Shown in pieces: positions 20,783 to 29,477 of a stretch of DNA of 64,000 nt. The notes below the pieces were generated by a model. The model had not been told where the DNA came from and made no database searches. It worked only from the letters and a program-made list of their open reading frames with translations. Source of the DNA: Perognathus longimembris pacificus (lineage: Eukaryota > Chordata > Mammalia > Rodentia > Heteromyidae); assembly GCF_023159225.1 (NCBI RefSeq), contig NC_063177.1, positions 17,694,673-17,758,672 on the forward strand, read 5' to 3'. The translations under genes were made by a program, and so were the position numbers. The first letter of the stretch is position 1; every line of letters starts with the position of its first letter.

Positions 20783-21196
20783 TGTTATGCCAAGTCGCAA
20801 AACGACCACCATTCAGAAGGCCACCGAGACTCAGACGTTCCGAAATGCAAAAGCAAGGCAAGGCTTTATTCAAGCGAGCTGCAGCTCGGACCTGCAACAG
20901 CGGAGGTTAAGAGGAAGCCTGGAGCTGCGATTACACAGGGCTTATAAAGGCCAAAAACAAAGTTACAACAATCAGGTGTTCAAGCAAGCACACAGGTACA
21001 AATCTGATTGGCTCAGGGCTCGAGGCACTCTGGGGGCAGTTAGAGTTAAGCATTCCCAGTGGTTAGAGTTCTTGACCGACTGGGCCCTAATAAGCTTGTC
21101 CTGAGTTTGCTCACAGGGCCTGCTTATCTCAGGTTCATGTGGTAAAGTGGGGTTCGTGTGGTAAAGTGGGGCCTGACTTCAAAGTCTGGCACTTCA
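20783..21196 (-). mobile_element. Solo LTR of an endogenous retrovirus (ERV1-like)
   Basis: A 414-bp TG...CA element flanked by ATAG at 20,779-20,782 and 21,197-21,200, a 4-bp duplication typical of gamma-type (ERV1) integrases. Read on the minus strand it has a full promoter layout: a CCAAT box (21,011-21,007), TTTATAAG as TATA box (20,949-20,941) and AATAAA (20,870-20,865). The U3 start has a short tandem repeat of GTGGTAAAGTGGGG (read on plus, about 21,139 and 21,158). No internal viral genes are present. Family name not assigned. Confidence 0.88.
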
Positions 21197-21200
21197 ATAG

Positions 21201-22020
21201 CTCAGAGCATTTCCTGCTAAATGCTTCCTGGGTGCAGCCTCCTGAGATCTCAAGAGAGCCCACCTTGAGCCAAAGCCTCTACTCTGGATGATAGATGGTG
21301 GAGTTGGGGGAGGGGCAGACGAAGAGATGGGGTGATGAGACGGTGGGAAAGGGATGGGAGGATAGAGTTTAGGAAGATAGGGGATGAGAGGTGCAAGGGT
21401 AGGGAGATGGAGGGTTAGGGAATGGGATTATGAGGTGCGGAGTGGGGTTGAGAGATGTGAGAATGGAGATACTGGGGACGGAGGGATGAAAGTTTTCTTC
21501 TAAAACCCAGGCTGTTCTCAGCAGGCAGAGTCTTGTTCTGTCCTGTAAATTCTTCTCAGTCATGTGGAGCAGCAATGAATGAAACACGTGCTGGTGTCCC
21601 CTGCTAGTCACTGGCTCTCAGCTGACAGGTGGCTCAACTGTGTCTAGTAGAAGAAATTGCTACTTTCTGATTCCCAGCACTACAAAACAAATAGCCACAG
21701 AAGTCCAGGAGCCTGCCTTTGCACTGGCACAGTGAGGTGCCCTCTGCCTGCAGCCCTGGGATTCATCCACTCAGCCAGAGAACCTCCCTGCTGTTCATTA
21801 AAATATGAAGTCTCCATTGTGGGAGAGTAGTCAGTGACAAAATGGTATTCCTGCCAAACACATGGAAGAGAAACCAACAAGCAATCTCAAGAACACACAT
21901 AATAGCAAAATGTAGCACAATATTTAGGTGATGATATATATGCACAAATATATATATACACATATATATCCTATTTTAATATAACCGAATTGTAAATGGA
22001 TTGGATTTAATTTTTTTCCC
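21201..22020. other. Intergenic sequence with a G/GA-rich stretch
   Basis: Positions about 21,285-21,480 are a degenerate GGGATGGAG-like purine-rich minisatellite without a clean period. No gene recognised in the rest. Confidence 0.5.
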
Positions 22021-22023
22021 CTC

Positions 22024-22235
22024 TTCTTGTCAGTTGTGAGGCTTGAACTCAGGGCCTGGGCACTGTCCCTGAGCTCTTTGGCTCAAGGCTAGCGCTCTAC
22101 CACTTTGAGCTACAGCATCGCTTCTGGTTTTTGAGTGGTTAATTGGAGATAAGAGTCTCGTGAGAGCTTTTCTGTCCTCAGATCTCAACCTCCTCAGTAC
22201 CTAGGATTACAGGCGTGAGCCTCTGGCACCTGGCG
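22024..22235 (-). repeat. 7SL-Geo SINE
   Basis: Reversed, full right monomer and a shortened head. Confidence 0.85.
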
Positions 22236-22265
22236 GACTTAATTCTTTTTACAATCTTTTTTTGT

Positions 22266-22446
22266 GTGTGTGCCAGTCCTAGGGTTTGAAGGTTTGAAGT
22301 CAGGGCCTGGATGCTGTCCTGGAGTTTTTGTGCTCTACCAAATTAAACTATAATTCCATTTCTGGATTTTTAGTTTAAGATAAGAGTCTCATGGACTTTC
22401 CTACCTGGGGCTGGCTTTGAGCTGCAATTCTTAGGTATCAGCCTTT
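22266..22446 (-). repeat. 7SL-Geo SINE, Geo-side part, split
   Basis: Interrupted by an IDL-Geo at 22,447-22,648. The head continues at 22,649-22,690. Confidence 0.82.
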
Positions 22447-22648
22447 TTTTTTTTTTTGCCAGTCCTGGGCCTTGGACTCAGGGCCTGAGCACTGTCCCTG
22501 GCTTCTTCCCGCTCAAGGCCAGCACTCTGCCACTTGAGCCACAGCGCCACTTCTGGCCGTTTTCTGTATATGTGGTGCTGGGGAATCGAACCTAGGGCCT
22601 CGTGTATCCGAGGCAGGCACTCTTGCCACTAGGCTATATCCCCAGCCC
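22447..22648 (-). repeat. IDL-Geo SINE nested in 7SL-Geo
   Basis: Flanked by AGGTATCAGCCTTT at 22,433-22,446 and 22,649-22,662, a sequence of the host SINE head. Confidence 0.95.
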
Positions 22649-22690
22649 AGGTATCAGCCTTTTGAGTTGCTAGGCTTACAGACAATCACC
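22649..22690 (-). repeat. 7SL-Geo SINE, head part
   Basis: GAGTTGCTAGGCTTACAGAC matches the 7SL head and continues the copy at 22,266. Confidence 0.75.
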
Positions 22691-22957
22691 AATAAACAAG
22701 TGTGAAGAAACTTCAAAGGAGGCAATGGGTCAGTGTGTCATGTGCAACTGAAAAGTTTAGGTCTGAACTAGATCTACTAATTGGGATGTTAGTGGGACTC
22801 AAGCAGCTCATTCGGTGAGCTGGTGGGCACAGAAGTGAAGAAAGAGAGAATTTCAGACACCAAGGAAGCATCTCTGACCATGATGACCAGCCGCTCTCAC
22901 CACCTTCTGTCGTCCTGCGAGCTTCTCTTAGGGAAGATACCCAAATACATTGGTAGC

Positions 22958-22986
22958 CTGGGCTGGGTATGTAGGGCAGTGGTTAG
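22958..22986 (+). repeat. ID SINE, 5' part, split by an LTR
   Basis: GGGCTGGGTATGTAGGGCAG then TGGTTAG; continues at 23,465. Confidence 0.8.
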
Positions 22987-23459
22987 TGTTGTAGAGCTCA
23001 CTCCATCATCTTGATTAGGGAAACATAGTAGGAAATGTTGGAGGAAGTAGAGCTGACTCCATCTTGATTATTAGGTCAACCTGACCCCCAAATTCTGCTT
23101 CTGGAAATGGCTTGTTTAACTTGTTTGTACTACCCCCCTGTGTCAACCTCCTACATCTGTGCCATGCTTGCTTGTTGGTTGCTTGCTCTACCCGCTACAT
23201 CTGTGCTAAGCTTTTACCGTTATAACCCCCAATTTTAGGACTGCTTGGGGGCATGGTGGCAGCTCCCAAGTCTGCACTGTGTCCCTGGACAGTCAGCCTG
23301 CTTTTCACGGGTGTAGTTTCAGCTCCTGAGTCTGTGCTGTGTCCCTGGCCAGTCAGTTTGCTTTTTGCTTCCCCAATAAACCCATCTTTTTGCTTGAGAC
23401 TGTCTCTGAGTGGTGGACTCTTGGAGGGATGGGAATCCCCTCCCTTAAACCCCATAACA
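22987..23459 (+). mobile_element. Solo LTR inserted in an ID SINE
   Basis: A 473-bp TGTTG...ATAACA element flanked by GTTAG at 22,982-22,986 and 23,460-23,464. Removing it and one GTTAG restores a continuous ID element, which proves both boundaries. It has TATAA at 23,221 and AATAAA at 23,375-23,380. Two internal duplications are visible: a roughly 55-60 bp one at its 5' end (GTAGAGCTCACTCC and GTAGAGCTGACTCC) and one of 60-bp period just before the poly-A signal (AGCTCCCAAGTCTG at 23,261; AGCTCCTGAGTCTG at 23,321). No viral coding sequence. Confidence 0.9.
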
Positions 23460-23464
23460 GTTAG

Positions 23465-23512
23465 AGCACTTGTCTAGCATGCCTGAGGCCTGGGCTCCAT
23501 CCCCATTGCAAA
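23465..23512 (+). repeat. ID SINE, 3' part
   Basis: AGCACTTGTCTAGCATGCCT then GAGGCCTGGGCTCCATCCCC completes the ID begun at 22,958; tail GCAAAAAATAAAA. Confidence 0.8.
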
Positions 23513-23897
23513 AAATAAAACAAGAATTGCTAGTTTTAATCAATATAATGGTTTGGGATCAATCACAGTACCATAAAAACTACTGCAAAAATATTCTGAC
23601 ACTAGCGTATTCATATACTATCTCAGTTTATCTTCAGGCATTTCTAAGTTGGTAAACAGTTGAATTGGATCCATCTAACATAAGCTTAGCTGTATTTAAT
23701 GATAATACAATCTCATCATGAGTCCAGTTGACAAGAACTGGCCATACAGTCACGGCTTTGTTTATACTTGGCTAACACCCCTTATCTGTTGGTTCTGGGT
23801 CCTCAGAACATTTATATTACACATGTAGGTCTACTTTTCACTTTTACCCACAAAGCACCTACCATCAGTTACATTTCACACCTTCAAGAACACCCCA
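23513..23897. other. Intergenic unique sequence
   Basis: AT-rich, no gene or repeat recognised. Confidence 0.5.
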
Positions 23898-24017
23898 TCC
23901 AAGCCTGCCATTGTAGTTCACTATAGTTCCAGCTACTTGAATAGGCTGAGACAGGAGGATCACATGAGCGTACTAGGTTCTAAACCAGCTCTGGCAACCT
24001 AACAAGATCCCATCTCA
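23898..24017 (+). repeat. 7SL/B1-like monomer without Geo
   Basis: CATTGTAGTTCACTATAGTT, GGCTGAGACAGGAGGATCAC and AACAAGATCCCATCTCAA follow the Alu/B1 arm to its usual end. Confidence 0.7.
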
Positions 24018-24275
24018 ACTGGGCACCAGTGGATCACGCCTGTAATCCTAAATTCCTCAGGAGGCTGAGATCTGAGGAATGAGGTTCAAAGGCAGCCAGT
24101 GCAGGTAAGTCGTGAGACTCTTCATCTCCAATTAACCACCAAAGAAAGCCAAAAGTGGAGCTGTGTGGTTCCAGTGGCAGAGCTCCAGCCTTGAGAAAAA
24201 AAAAAAAAAAAACATTCAGGGTTAGTGCCCAAGCCCTGAGTTCAAGCCCCAGGACTGTCACAAAAAAAGAAAAAG
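24018..24275 (+). repeat. 7SL-Geo SINE
   Basis: Full length, with an A17 run inside Geo where GCAAAAAG normally stands. Confidence 0.88.
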
Positions 24276-24496
24276 AGGTCTGGAAATGTTGGCTTAGTGG
24301 TAGAGTGCCTAGCATGCATGAAGCCCTGGGTTTGATTCCTCAGCACCACATCCACAGAAAAAGCCGGCAGTGGGTGCTGTGGCTCAAGAGTTAAGAGTGC
24401 TAGCCTTGAGCAAAAAGAAGCCAGGGACAGTGCTCAGGCCCTGAGTTCAAGCCCCAAGACTGGCAAAAAAAAAAAAAAAAGAAAAAAGAAAAACAA
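24276..24496 (+). repeat. IDL-Geo SINE
   Basis: TAGCATGCATGAAG subtype. A short gap removed part of GTGCTTGCCTAG. Confidence 0.92.
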
Positions 24497-24687
24497 GGAT
24501 TCTATCTCAGAAAAAAAAAAAGGAAGACCACAGAAAAACCAGCATCCCAATTACTGGGTGAAAAGGGCAGTGGAAGGCACACGCCCCCTTTCGGTTCCCC
24601 TGAGCACTGCAGCGAGACGGTGCGCTCCTGCTCTCTGCCTGCCTGTCAAAAATGCCAGGGCTCCCGAAGCCGTCGCGAGCGTATGCG

Positions 24688-24711
24688 CAGGGCTTCCTGG
24701 GAAATGTAGTT
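24688..24711 (-). promoter_or_regulatory. ZNF143/STAF (SBS) binding-site candidate, minus orientation
   Basis: Read on the minus strand this is AACTACATTTCCCAGGAAGC, close to the SBS consensus ACTACAATTCCCAGAATGC. It lies about 300 bp upstream of the TIMM22 ATG and faces the next motif 15 bp away. Confidence 0.75.
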
Positions 24712-24725
24712 GGACGTTCGAGTTT

Positions 24726-24750
24726 GAACTATAAATCCCAGTATGCACCG
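24726..24750 (+). promoter_or_regulatory. ZNF143/STAF (SBS) binding-site candidate, plus orientation
   Basis: GAACTATAAATCCCAGTATG followed by CACCG fits the SBS consensus with its 3' GCATGCxxCG extension. Together with the site at 24,688-24,711 it forms an inverted pair in the TIMM22 promoter. Confidence 0.75.
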
Positions 24751-25010
24751 CGCTGCACGTTTTTCTGGTAAATCTGAATCTTGTTTGGCTGCGCTGTTGG
24801 CAGTAATGCAAAAGTCTGGTTCTGTGCTTTCAAGAAGCTTTTGTGGAACGTGACAGTTCTTTCACTGGGGGTGCATGTGCCGAATTCGGGTTTTGTAGCT
24901 TCCCCGACCTGGCGAATCTGCCGTTGGCGCACAGTGGCTGGCTTCTCGGGCAAGCGTGTGGAATCTGCTGCGGGGAGAAAGAAGCGAGGTTGCTTGAGCC
25001 TGCTGCTGTC

Positions 25011-25248
25011 ATGGCGGCGGCCAGCCCCATTGCGGGGAGCTCGGCGCCGGAGGCAGCGGGTTCCCCTGAAGCCCCGCTGCAGTACAGCCTTCTCCTGCAG
25101 CACTTGGTAGGCGACAAGCGTCAGCCGCGGCTTCTGGAGCCGGGCAGCCTTGGCGGGATCCCGAGCCCGGTCAAGAGCGAGGAGCAGAAGATGATCGAGA
25201 GGGCGATGGAAAGCTGCGCCTTCAAGGCGGCGCTGGCCTGCGTGGGAG
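25011..25248 (+). CDS. TIMM22: TIMM22 exon 1 (mitochondrial import inner membrane translocase subunit Tim22)
   Basis: Tim22 is the channel subunit of the TIM22 complex, which inserts multispanning carrier proteins into the inner mitochondrial membrane. The four exons join to 194 residues, the usual mammalian length. Exon 1 supplies residues 1-79 plus one base of codon 80 (phase 1), from MAAASPIAGSS to ALACVG, followed by donor GTGAGG. Cys69 (in MESCAF) and, in exon 2, Cys141 are the pair known to form a disulfide in human TIMM22. The start has G at -3 and G at +4. The frame is open upstream but has no in-frame ATG, so the conserved start is preferred. Hydrophobic Gly-rich segments typical of the Tim17/22/23 family begin at residue 70. 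Confidence 0.97.
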
Positions 25249-25796
25249 GTGAGGCGAAGCCGGGGGATGGGGGTCCGGGGTGCGGGCGAGGACCCGGGGC
25301 CATGTCTTCTCCTGACCCCAGGTTCGCTTTTGTCGGTGGCGGTTGGGTCGGAGAAGCCAGATGCAGGTTGAGTGACTGCGTTCCCTCAGTCGTCCATTGA
25401 AGTGGTTTGTACGCCGCTGCGCTGCCCCAAGAGGTGGGAGTCCGGAAGGAACGCGACGAGAGCCTGGTTCTCTTGAAGCTCCTGAGGTTTCATGAGCTGG
25501 GGTGGGCCGGGGGGATAGCGGAGAGAGATGGAGAGAGAGCCGGGCTGAAGAGTGCTGCGGGCGTGGAGCCTGGAGTGCAGATAAGTAATGACAACGGTCC
25601 TTAATGCAGAGACTAGAGATTTGAAAACCAGAAGGGCCAGAGTGACTAGCCAGCCGACAGAAGTAGTGGTTTTGGTGGTAGTGGTGGCTTTTTAAGAAAA
25701 AAGTAATCTTTTGAGGACCTGAGAATGTATACCCTACCCTACCTCCTGTGTTTTGCAGATGAGTTTAAATTTCATTGAGAATCATCGATGAATATA

Positions 25797-25943
25797 GCCT
25801 GGTATAGATGACTCATGCCTGTAATCTAGAGACAGGAGGATTGCAGTTTGAGGCAAGCCTGGGCAGAAAGCTTGAGATTCTACTTGGAAAAGTAAGCAAA
25901 AAGAGATGGAAGCATGGCACAAGTAGCAGAACACTGGCCAAGT
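25797..25943 (+). repeat. Old 7SL arm with ID-like tail
   Basis: GACTCATGCCTGTAATCTAG, then CAGGAGGATTGCAG, then AAAAGAGATGGAAGCATGGC and ACAAGTAGCAGAACACTGGC. It looks like a B1 plus degenerate ID composite without the Geo-specific insert. Confidence 0.6.
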
Positions 25944-25957
25944 TAAAGCAGATTTTT

Positions 25958-26173
25958 GTTTGTTTGGTTTTGTCTTTTTTGCCAGTCCTGGGGCTTGAAC
26001 TCAGGGCCTGAGCACTGTCCCTGGCTTCTTTTTGCTCAAGGCTGGCACTCTGCCACTTGAGCCACAGTGCCACTTCTGGCTTTTTCTATATATATGTAGT
26101 GCTGATGAGTTAAACCAAGGGCTTCATGTGTACCAGATGAGCACTTTACCACTAGGCCATATTCCCAGCCCCC
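25958..26173 (-). repeat. IDL-Geo SINE (first of two at one target)
   Basis: Flanked by AAAGCAGATTTTT at 25,945-25,957 and 26,174-26,186. The second flank is also the left flank of the next SINE. Confidence 0.93.
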
Positions 26174-26186
26174 AAAGCAGATTTTT

Positions 26187-26386
26187 TTTTTGGCCAGTCC
26201 TGGGGCTTGGACTCAGGGCCTGAGCACTGTCCCTGGCTTCTTTTTGCTCGAGGCTAGCACTCTGCCACTTGAGCCACAGCGCCACTTCTGGCCGCTTTCT
26301 GTATATGTGGTGCTGGGGAATTGAACCCAGGGCCTCATGTATACGAGGCAAGCACTCTTGCCACTAGGCCATATCCCCAGCCCCCC
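26187..26386 (-). repeat. IDL-Geo SINE (second of two at one target)
   Basis: Flanked by AAAGCAGATTTTT at 26,174-26,186 and 26,387-26,399. Closer to the subtype consensus than its neighbour (TCGTATACATGAG type), so probably the later insertion. Confidence 0.93.
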
Positions 26387-26399
26387 AAAGCAGATTTTT

Positions 26400-27010
26400 A
26401 AAAAGTATAATACAGACAAAACAAGTGACTGGAGTTACTGGAAAGAAGGAGCCAGAGTGGAGAAGTTTGAGAGGACAGATGTCATGACTTTACTCATGAC
26501 CTTGAAGTGATGAGGAAACATCCACATGGCAAAGTCCAGTTGTCCATCAAGGTCACATGTGGACAGCAATGCAGGAATTCCCATTTGATAGCTGTGTGAC
26601 CTTGGGGGATGTAACTTAACCTCTGAGGTTTGGTTTCTTTATCTATAGGAAGGAGGAGGTTATTGTGAAGAATAAGGGAGACAATGGCTGAGTGTCTCTG
26701 AGCTAGGTGGCTGTGATGAGGGTCACCGTGATCAAGGGAGCAGGTTACAAAGTTGATAGATGAACTTTGAGGGTGGTGGTTGGTTTCATCTGAAAGTGTG
26801 TTGAGAAGACAGAGTTAAAGACAGAATGACAAAAAGAGTTCGGAAGTGAAAGGAGGAAGACATTCTAGAGCAGACTGAGAGGACATACAGAGAATTGTGT
26901 GGGGTAGAGGCCAGATAGGAGAGATGGGAATAAGACCGTATGGTTGAGAGCCAAAATGTCATCTTCAACTGTGCTCCCCATGCAGTAACACACCTTCTGT
27001 TTGCTTGTAG
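26400..27010 (+). other. TIMM22 intron 1, distal part, with a MIR fragment
   Basis: At about 26,580-26,690, AGCTGTGTGACCTTGGGGGA, then AACTTAACCTCTGAGG and a TTTCTTTATCTATAGGAAGG end match the ancient MIR SINE. The rest is unique. Confidence 0.65.
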
Positions 27011-27207
27011 GATTTGTTTTGGGAGGCGCCTTTGGGGTGTTTACTGCCGGCATTGATACCAACGTAGGCTTTGACCCAAAGGACCCCTACCGTACACCAA
27101 CTGCACGAGAAGTTCTCAAGGACATGGGGCAGAGAGGAATGTCCTACGCCAAAAATTTTGCCATTGTGGGTGCCATGTTTTCCTGCACTGAGTGTTTGGT
27201 AGAATCT
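27011..27207 (+). CDS. TIMM22: TIMM22 exon 2
   Basis: Encodes residues 80-145, GFVLGGAFGVFTAG through FSCTECLVES. It contains the glycine-zipper transmembrane helix 1, the conserved intermembrane-space loop with DPKDPYRTPTAREVLKDMG, and helix 2 with Cys138 and Cys141. The acceptor is TTGCTTGTAG and the donor GTAAGT. Length 197 nt; enters in phase 1 and leaves in phase 0. Relative to my recollection of human, the changes are conservative (for example LVES for LIES). Confidence 0.97.
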
Positions 27208-27421
27208 GTAAGTGTCTGTTTCCCAAGAAATCTTTGCCAGCTTTTATCACACTTCTTTTAAAGAGAAATGCTCTTAATGTTTTTCCTGGAGTGCAGATAA
27301 GTAATGTCAGGTACTGTGCAGACTCTCCAGGGTCCTGCTGCTATGATGTTCGCACCCTGTAGCCACCAGTATTGTGACCCAAGTAGACCTCTTTGCTGTA
27401 TAACTTGGAAAAAAAAAAAGA

Positions 27422-27632
27422 CACAGGTGGCTCATGCCTGTAATCCTAGCTATTGAGGCTGAGCTCTGAGGCTCGAGGTTCAAAGCCAGGCAGGGCAGGG
27501 TCTTTTATCTCCAACTAACTACCAAAAAGCTGGAAATGGTGTTGTGACTCCAAGTGATAGAGCACTTGTTGAGCATAAAAGCTCAGGACAGCATCCAGGC
27601 CCTGAATTCAAGCCCTGGGCCATGTGCAAAAA
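27422..27632 (+). repeat. 7SL-Geo SINE in TIMM22 intron 2
   Basis: Recognisable head, linker (CTCCAACTAACTACC) and Geo. Confidence 0.85.
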
Positions 27633-27747
27633 CAAATGAACAAACAAACCAAGAAAATCGTAACAATCCATATTGTATCGCCATAAAATAGTCCCTTAAG
27701 AAAACTGTGTGTGTTTATGATAGGCGCTTGCTTTACAACTATTTTTG

Positions 27748-27815
27748 TGCTAGGTTTGTAACTTGGCTTTGTGCATGCTAGGCAAGCCCTGTGACCACTG
27801 AGATAAAGACCCTGG
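27748..27815 (-). repeat. ID-like SINE
   Basis: Reverse complement gives GCCAGGGTCTTTATCTCAGT, then GCTTGCCTAGCATGCACAAA. Confidence 0.65.
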
Positions 27816-27835
27816 CTAGTTAATGAAAAGCCTGT

Positions 27836-27950
27836 GTGGTAGTGTCTTGCACTTAATCACAGCTCTTGAGAGGCCAAGGCAAGAGAATTTTGAGTTCAAG
27901 GACAGCCTGAGTTTCCTAGTGAGATGTCTCAACAACCAAACAAATCATTT
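27836..27950 (+). repeat. B1-like monomer
   Basis: GGTAGTGTCTTGCACTTAAT, AGAGGCCAAGGCAAGAG and GGACAGCCTGAG follow a rodent B1 more closely than the 7SL-Geo head does. Confidence 0.65.
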
Positions 27951-28174
27951 CCAGAAGGACTTACCGGAGGAGAACTTAGGAAAGAATTCCCATGGCTTCT
28001 CAAAGGCTGCATTTGGTTTCGGCACAATGGAGCCACCTGCAGGCAGCATCTATGAACACCTTCAGATTTTAGGAACTATACTTGGGGAAAGATGAGGTTT
28101 CCTTTGGGTAGGGACACAGCCAAGTAGAGGCTTGTCTGCTTCTCTGGCTCTGAACTCAGCCTCTCCACCCACAG

Positions 28175-28247
28175 TATCGGGGCAAGTCTGATTGGAAGAA
28201 CAGTGTCATCAGTGGCTGCATCACCGGAGGAGCCATTGGTTTCAGAG
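28175..28247 (+). CDS. TIMM22: TIMM22 exon 3
   Basis: Encodes residues 146-169 (YRGKSDWKNSVISGC, then ITGGAIGFR) plus one base of codon 170. The acceptor is CCACCCACAG and the donor GTTAGT, a weaker donor than those of exons 1 and 2. It carries the conserved loop before helix 3 and the start of that helix (GGAIG). Joins exon 4 in phase 1. Confidence 0.97.
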
Positions 28248-28611
28248 GTTAGTGTTGTTCTCCAGTGCTTTTCCTTTATATCCTGACCAATGTGTTGATG
28301 TGGACATTGCCAGTGTAGACACTTGCTAGTGTCTATACCAGGATTTCTGTCTTTGGCACTACTGCCATTTTGGACCAGCTAGTGTTTGCTGGGTTTGCAG
28401 GGCATGCATTGACCCTATGCATTGTGGGGTCTTTAGACAGAAGCTAATAGCATCAACTGAAAGTGTCTCCCAATTCTCCAAAGTTCCCCACTATGAGCCC
28501 CTCATAGCTCTTTCTAAGAAAATAGAACTGTCCTCTTCTGAGTATATGGGACAGATTCCTCATAGTGAGGACACCGGAGTGTATTGGTGAACTACCATCT
28601 TTTTTTCCTGT

Positions 28612-28715
28612 GTGTGAGCTGGTACTGGGGCTTGAACTCCTGGCCTTTTGCTCTCACTTGGCTTTTTCCCTTCAAGCTTGCACTCTGTCGCTGCAGCTCT
28701 ACTTCTGTGGCAGCC
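28612..28715 (-). repeat. Geo-like fragment
   Basis: GGTACTGGGGCTTGAACTCC, then GCACTCTG and GCAGCTCTACTTCTG resemble reversed Geo with gaps. Confidence 0.55.
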
Positions 28716-28814
28716 ACTCAGCCCTGAGCAGCGCATTTGTCTATATGCAAAACTGGGCTCAGCTCCCAGGCACTTTTCTTAATTTTACATAGTTTTCAAT
28801 TTTCTGTTTGTTTC

Positions 28815-28891
28815 GCAGTACTGTGGATAGGGCCCAGGGCTTACAAATGACAACCATGTTCTCTACCACTGAGCTACACTCCAAGCCCCAG
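28815..28891 (-). repeat. ID SINE
   Basis: Reverse complement reads GGGGCTTGGAGTGTAGCTCA, then GTGGTAGAG, ending at a decayed box B. Confidence 0.75.
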
Positions 28892-28973
28892 CTGTCAGTT
28901 TTAATTTTGTATATACATTTTAACAGCAATGTCTTTTGCAGTTGGAGATTCTACCCATTAAAAATTTAGTACA

Positions 28974-29189
28974 GGGCTGGGAATATGGCCTAGTGGTAAA
29001 GTGCTCGTCTTGTATACATGAAGCCCTGGGTTTGATTCCTCAGCACCACATATATAGAAAAAGCCGGAAGTGGCACTGTGGCTCAAGAGGCAGAGTGCTA
29101 GCCTTGAGCAAAAAGAAGCCAGGGACAGTGCTCAGTCCCTGAGTTCAAGCCCCAGGACTGGCAAGAAAACAAAACCAAACAAAAAAAAA
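28974..29189 (+). repeat. IDL-Geo SINE in TIMM22 intron 3
   Basis: Full length, transcribed in sense with TIMM22. Confidence 0.93.
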
Positions 29190-29192
29190 ATC

Positions 29193-29477
29193 AGTCCAGG
29201 TGCTGATGGCTCATGCCTGTAATTCTAGCTACTTAGGGCTGAGATCTGAGGATCAAGGTTCAAAGCCAGCCCCTGGGCAGGAAAGCCTTTGAAGGTCCTT
29301 TTGATATGCTTCATTATATATAGTCCTATGCACTTAGTGGGACTCTTTATGTCCAATTAACCTCCAGAAAACTGGAAGTGGAGCTGTAGGCAAAGTAGTA
29401 GAGTGTTAGCCTTGAGCAAAAGAACTCAGGGACAGTGCTCAGGGCCAAAGTTCAAGTCCTACAATTGGAAAAAAAAA
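29193..29477 (+). repeat. 7SL-Geo SINE with a 45-50 bp insert
   Basis: The linker is interrupted by AT-rich DNA at about 29,295-29,343 (CTTTTGATATGCTTC and nearby). Source of the insert unknown. Confidence 0.82.

Larger units (their letters stand above)
24560..25560. promoter_or_regulatory. TIMM22: CpG island and promoter of TIMM22
   Basis: CpG-rich DNA without a TATA box surrounds exon 1. It includes two ZNF143/SBS-like motifs and an NRF1-like half site (TGCGCA on the minus strand near 24,684-24,689), a combination common in nuclear genes for mitochondrial proteins. I recognise no gene on the minus strand, so a divergent partner is not supported. Confidence 0.75.

Noticed and set aside
22987..23459. 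Possible retroviral genes beside the solo LTRs
   Set aside because: No gag, pol or env-like frame flanks any LTR. Both complete LTRs have direct target repeats right at their ends, so they are solo LTRs.
24560..24780. Divergent gene on the minus strand from the TIMM22 promoter
   Set aside because: No exon-like frame with a splice donor or known product was found. The minus-strand frames are short and unlike any family I know.
24843..25010. In-frame open extension upstream of the TIMM22 ATG
   Set aside because: The frame is open for 56 codons but begins at GTG and contains no ATG. The conserved mammalian start at 25,011 has a good context, so this is 5' UTR.
27001..27261. TIMM22 exon 2 read as a stand-alone 86-residue gene
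   Set aside because: It starts at a non-ATG codon in the intron and runs past the GTAAGT donor. It is one exon of a four-exon gene.
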